This document shows positions 5,782 through 7,709 of a DNA stretch of 7,709 nucleotides, in pieces. The translations under genes were made by a program, and so were the position numbers. Source of the DNA: Myxococcales bacterium (lineage in GTDB: Bacteria > Myxococcota_A > UBA9160 > JALSIO01); assembly GCA_026989995.1 (NCBI GenBank), contig JALSIO010000811.1, positions 1-7,709 on the forward strand, written 5' to 3'. Every line of letters begins with the position of its first letter. Position 1 is the stretch's first letter. Below the pieces are notes generated by a model. The model saw nothing but the letters and a program-made list of their open reading frames with translations, did no database searches and had not been told where the DNA came from.

Positions 5782-7164
5782 GTGCAGACGACGCTCCGCC
5801 CTCTGCTGGCCTTTTCGATGGTGACCGCGCTGCTCGCCGCCCACGGGCCCGCCCTCGCCGAGCGGGCGTCCCCGGATCTCGAGCGGCTCGAGGACCAGAT
5901 CCGCGCCCGGGACGACCGGATCGAGGACCTCGAGGCCAAGATGAACGTGCTCGTCGACGAGCTCACCCGCCTGCGCGAGGCCGCCGCCGTGCCGGAGGTG
6001 GAGGGGCTCGAGCCCCTCTACGGCTTCGGGCCCGCGGCCTCGAAGGTCTTCCACGTGGACCGCGGCCTGTCCATCGCGGGCTATGGCGAGGTGGTCTACA
6101 CGAATTTCGTCGGCGACTCGGCTGCGGGCAGCACCGTATCCAACGGTGTGCTCGTCTCCGACGAGGCCCTGGATCGCGCCGATGCACTCCGCCTGGTCTT
6201 CTATTTCGGATACAAGTTCACCGATCGCATCATCTTCAACTCGGAGCTCGAATTCGAGCATGGGTCCACCGGCGGCGCCACCATCACCTCGGGTTCCGGC
6301 TCCGTGTCCGTGGAGTTCATGACGCTCGACTTCCTCCTCACGGATTGGGCCAACCTCCGCATGGGGGTCCTGCTGCCGCCGATGGGCTTCATCAACGAGA
6401 TCCACGAGCCGCCCTTCTTCCTCGGCGTGCAACGACCCGAGACGGAGAGGCGCATCCTGCCGACGACCTGGCGCGAGGTGGGGGTGGGCCTCTGGGGCAG
6501 CCTCGGCGAGACGGTGCAGTACCGGACCTACCTGGTGAACGGTTTCAACGCCCGCGGCTTCAGCGACTCCGGGATCCGCGGCGGCCGGCAGAACGGGAAT
6601 CGCGCCCTCGCGGAGGACTTCGCCTGGGTCACCCGCGTCGACTGGTTCCCGGCCGACGGACTCGAGCTCGGCGGCTCGATCTACTGGGGAGACACCGGCC
6701 AGGACCAGGAGCTCATGGGGCGGGACCTGGCGGACGGAGACCTGCTCATCTTCGAGGGGCACGCGCAGTACCGGCGCGGCCCCCTGCACCTGCGCGGCCT
6801 TTTCGCGATGACGAACCTCGCGGATGCCGGAGAGCTCTCCCGTGCGCTGATGCGGGCGACCAACCGGCCGATCGCCGACAAGACCCTCGGCGGATACATC
6901 GAGGTCGGCTACGACGTCTGGCCGCTGCTCTTCGATTCCGACATGTCGCTCATGCCCTTCGTCCGGGTGGAGTACGTGGATACCCAGTTCAAGGTTCCCC
7001 GCGGCTTCACCAGCAACGACCTGCGTTCGACCTGGCTCACCACCGCCGGTGTGAACTTCAAGCCCCACCCCGGCGTGGTGCTGAAGCTCGAGTACCGGAA
7101 CTTCGACCCGCGGCGGGGAGAGCTCCCCGACGAGCTGGGTCTCGGGATGGGATTTGCGTTCTAG
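5782..7164 (+). CDS. Outer-membrane beta-barrel porin with N-terminal coiled coil
   Basis: The 460-residue exported protein has a Sec signal peptide (residues 1-26, hydrophobic core 'LLAFSMVTALLAA', cleavage after 'GPALA'). Next comes a short charged coiled coil (about 31-67, 'LERLEDQIRARDDRIEDLEAKMNVL'), the periplasmic or trimer-stalk element seen in several porin groups. From about residue 88 ('GLSIAGYGEVVYTNF') the chain alternates aromatic and polar residues in strand-sized blocks separated by Gly/Asp/Asn turns, and it ends in Phe, the C-terminal signature recognised by the BAM machinery. It resembles phosphate-selective or carbohydrate-type porins in general layout, but the transported substrate is not identifiable. 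No TonB box or plug domain is seen, so it is a passive channel rather than a TonB-dependent receptor. It lies 91 bp after the zinc-ribbon gene with no separate promoter visible, and overlaps the next gene, which puts it in a probable Fur-controlled operon. Confidence 0.9.
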   Translation: MQTTLRPLLAFSMVTALLAAHGPALAERASPDLERLEDQIRARDDRIEDLEAKMNVLVDELTRLREAAAVPEVEGLEPLYGFGPAASKVFHVDRGLSIAGYGEVVYTNFVGDSAAGSTVSNGVLVSDEALDRADALRLVFYFGYKFTDRIIFNSELEFEHGSTGGATITSGSGSVSVEFMTLDFLLTDWANLRMGVLLPPMGFINEIHEPPFFLGVQRPETERRILPTTWREVGVGLWGSLGETVQYRTYLVNGFNARGFSDSGIRGGRQNGNRALAEDFAWVTRVDWFPADGLELGGSIYWGDTGQDQELMGRDLADGDLLIFEGHAQYRRGPLHLRGLFAMTNLADAGELSRALMRATNRPIADKTLGGYIEVGYDVWPLLFDSDMSLMPFVRVEYVDTQFKVPRGFTSNDLRSTWLTTAGVNFKPHPGVVLKLEYRNFDPRRGELPDELGLGMGFAF

Positions 7165-7709
7165 CCGAAAGCTCGCCGCCTTCCTCCTCGCTCTGGTGCT
7201 CGGCACCGGTGCGCCCGCCGGGCGCGCCGGTGCCGGCGCCTACACGACCCGGGAGGCCGCCCTGGCGGAGGCCTTCCCGGACGCCGAGAGCGTCGAACGG
7301 CGCAACTTCGTGCTCGAGGCCAAGCGGGTCGCCCGCATCGAGGAGCTCGCCCGGGTTCCACTCGAATCCCCCCTCGTCACGGTCTACACCGCGCGAGCCG
7401 ACGGGCACGTGCTCGGCCACGCCATCATCGACGTGCACACGGTGCGCACCCAGCCCGAGGCTTTTCTCATCGTGCTCGGCCCCGAGGGCGAGATCCGGAA
7501 CCTCCGCGTGCTCGCCTTCTACGAACCCGAGGAGTACCGTCCGTCCCCGCGCTGGCTCTCGCTCTTCGAGGGCGCCACCCTGGCGCAGGTCGAGAATCTG
7601 CCGGGACGCACCCACGGCATCGCCGGAGCCACCCTCTCGAGCCGCGCGGTGAACCGCGCGGTCCGCCGGGCACTCGCCCTGCACCGCGTGCTGCTCGCCC
7701 GTGAGGAAG
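7154..7709 (+). CDS. Exported FMN-binding-domain protein (3' end outside window)
   Basis: At least 185 residues, still open at the window edge. Seen: an N-terminal signal peptide ('RKLAAFLLALVLGTGAPAGRA'), then a domain like the FMN-binding domain of RnfG/NqrC/NosR, with 'GHVLGHAIIDVHTVRTQPEAFLIVLGPEGEI' (84-114), 'VLAFYEPEEYRPSPRW' and the flavinylation region 'THGIAGATLSS' (153-163). In known members FMN is joined by ApbE through a phosphoester bond to the Thr of a D-G-x-[ST]-G-A-T motif in the periplasm; the matching residue here is Thr160. The Asp is replaced by His154 and the Ser/Thr by Ala157, so flavinylation is probable rather than certain. The start is uncertain: TTG 7154 gives a complete signal peptide and overlaps the porin by 11 bp, with only a weak purine run before it. 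The overlap argues for co-expression with the porin. Likely role: periplasmic one-electron transfer, inferred. Confidence 0.85.
   Translation, partial: MRSSRKLAAFLLALVLGTGAPAGRAGAGAYTTREAALAEAFPDAESVERRNFVLEAKRVARIEELARVPLESPLVTVYTARADGHVLGHAIIDVHTVRTQPEAFLIVLGPEGEIRNLRVLAFYEPEEYRPSPRWLSLFEGATLAQVENLPGRTHGIAGATLSSRAVNRAVRRALALHRVLLAREE

Noticed and set aside
5690..5824. A 44-codon frame starting in a TGATG overlap with the zinc-ribbon stop
   Set aside because: It has no ribosome site, its product is low-complexity Arg/Ala/Pro, and it runs out of frame through the porin signal peptide.
5590..7206. Long minus-strand frame opposite the porin
   Set aside because: It shows no domain or signal, and the plus strand has a signal peptide, barrel strands and a terminal Phe.

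Overview
The window is GC-rich throughout (third codon positions almost all G or C) and carries seven protein-coding genes and one regulatory region that stands out. An outer-membrane beta-barrel porin and an inner-membrane-anchored SppA protease show a Gram-negative envelope. Base composition, frequent GTG starts, and a thiolase-like/DUF35 protein beside a lone cyclic-nucleotide-binding protein suggest a Myxococcota- or Deltaproteobacteria-like soil or marine bacterium, but the lineage is only inferred. I see no tRNA, rRNA, CRISPR array, insertion sequence or phage module.

Left third (1-3038, minus strand): a leftward gene set of sppA (signal peptide peptidase), an SRPBCC/START-fold protein, and an alpha/beta hydrolase cut by the window edge. 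The last two are 1-7 bp apart. The hydrolase has an intact Ser-Asp-His triad but a Cys-rich loop where the oxyanion 'HG' is usually found.

Middle (3074-5297, plus strand): divergent from sppA, a -10 box (TAGAAT) sits so close to the GTG start that the transcript is probably leaderless. It drives a 574-residue thiolase-superfamily protein that has lost its nucleophilic Cys and is fused to an OB-fold domain resembling DUF35. Its stop overlaps the start of a 154-residue cyclic-nucleotide-binding protein (ATGA). A GC-rich hairpin just after the second stop probably ends the unit.

Right third (5355-7709, plus strand): a sigma70-like promoter (TTGACG-N17-TATGCT) is overlapped by a perfect AT-rich palindrome (13-bp arms, 3-bp centre) that reads as a Fur box. 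Downstream, in one direction, lie a small Com-like zinc-ribbon protein, an outer-membrane porin with a periplasmic coiled coil, and a secreted FMN-binding-domain protein (cut by the window edge). The most interesting reading is an iron-repressed operon linking an outer-membrane channel to an exported flavoprotein with an atypical flavinylation motif. This would be a candidate iron-acquisition or extracytosolic electron-transfer system whose remaining parts, such as ApbE, would lie just past the right edge.
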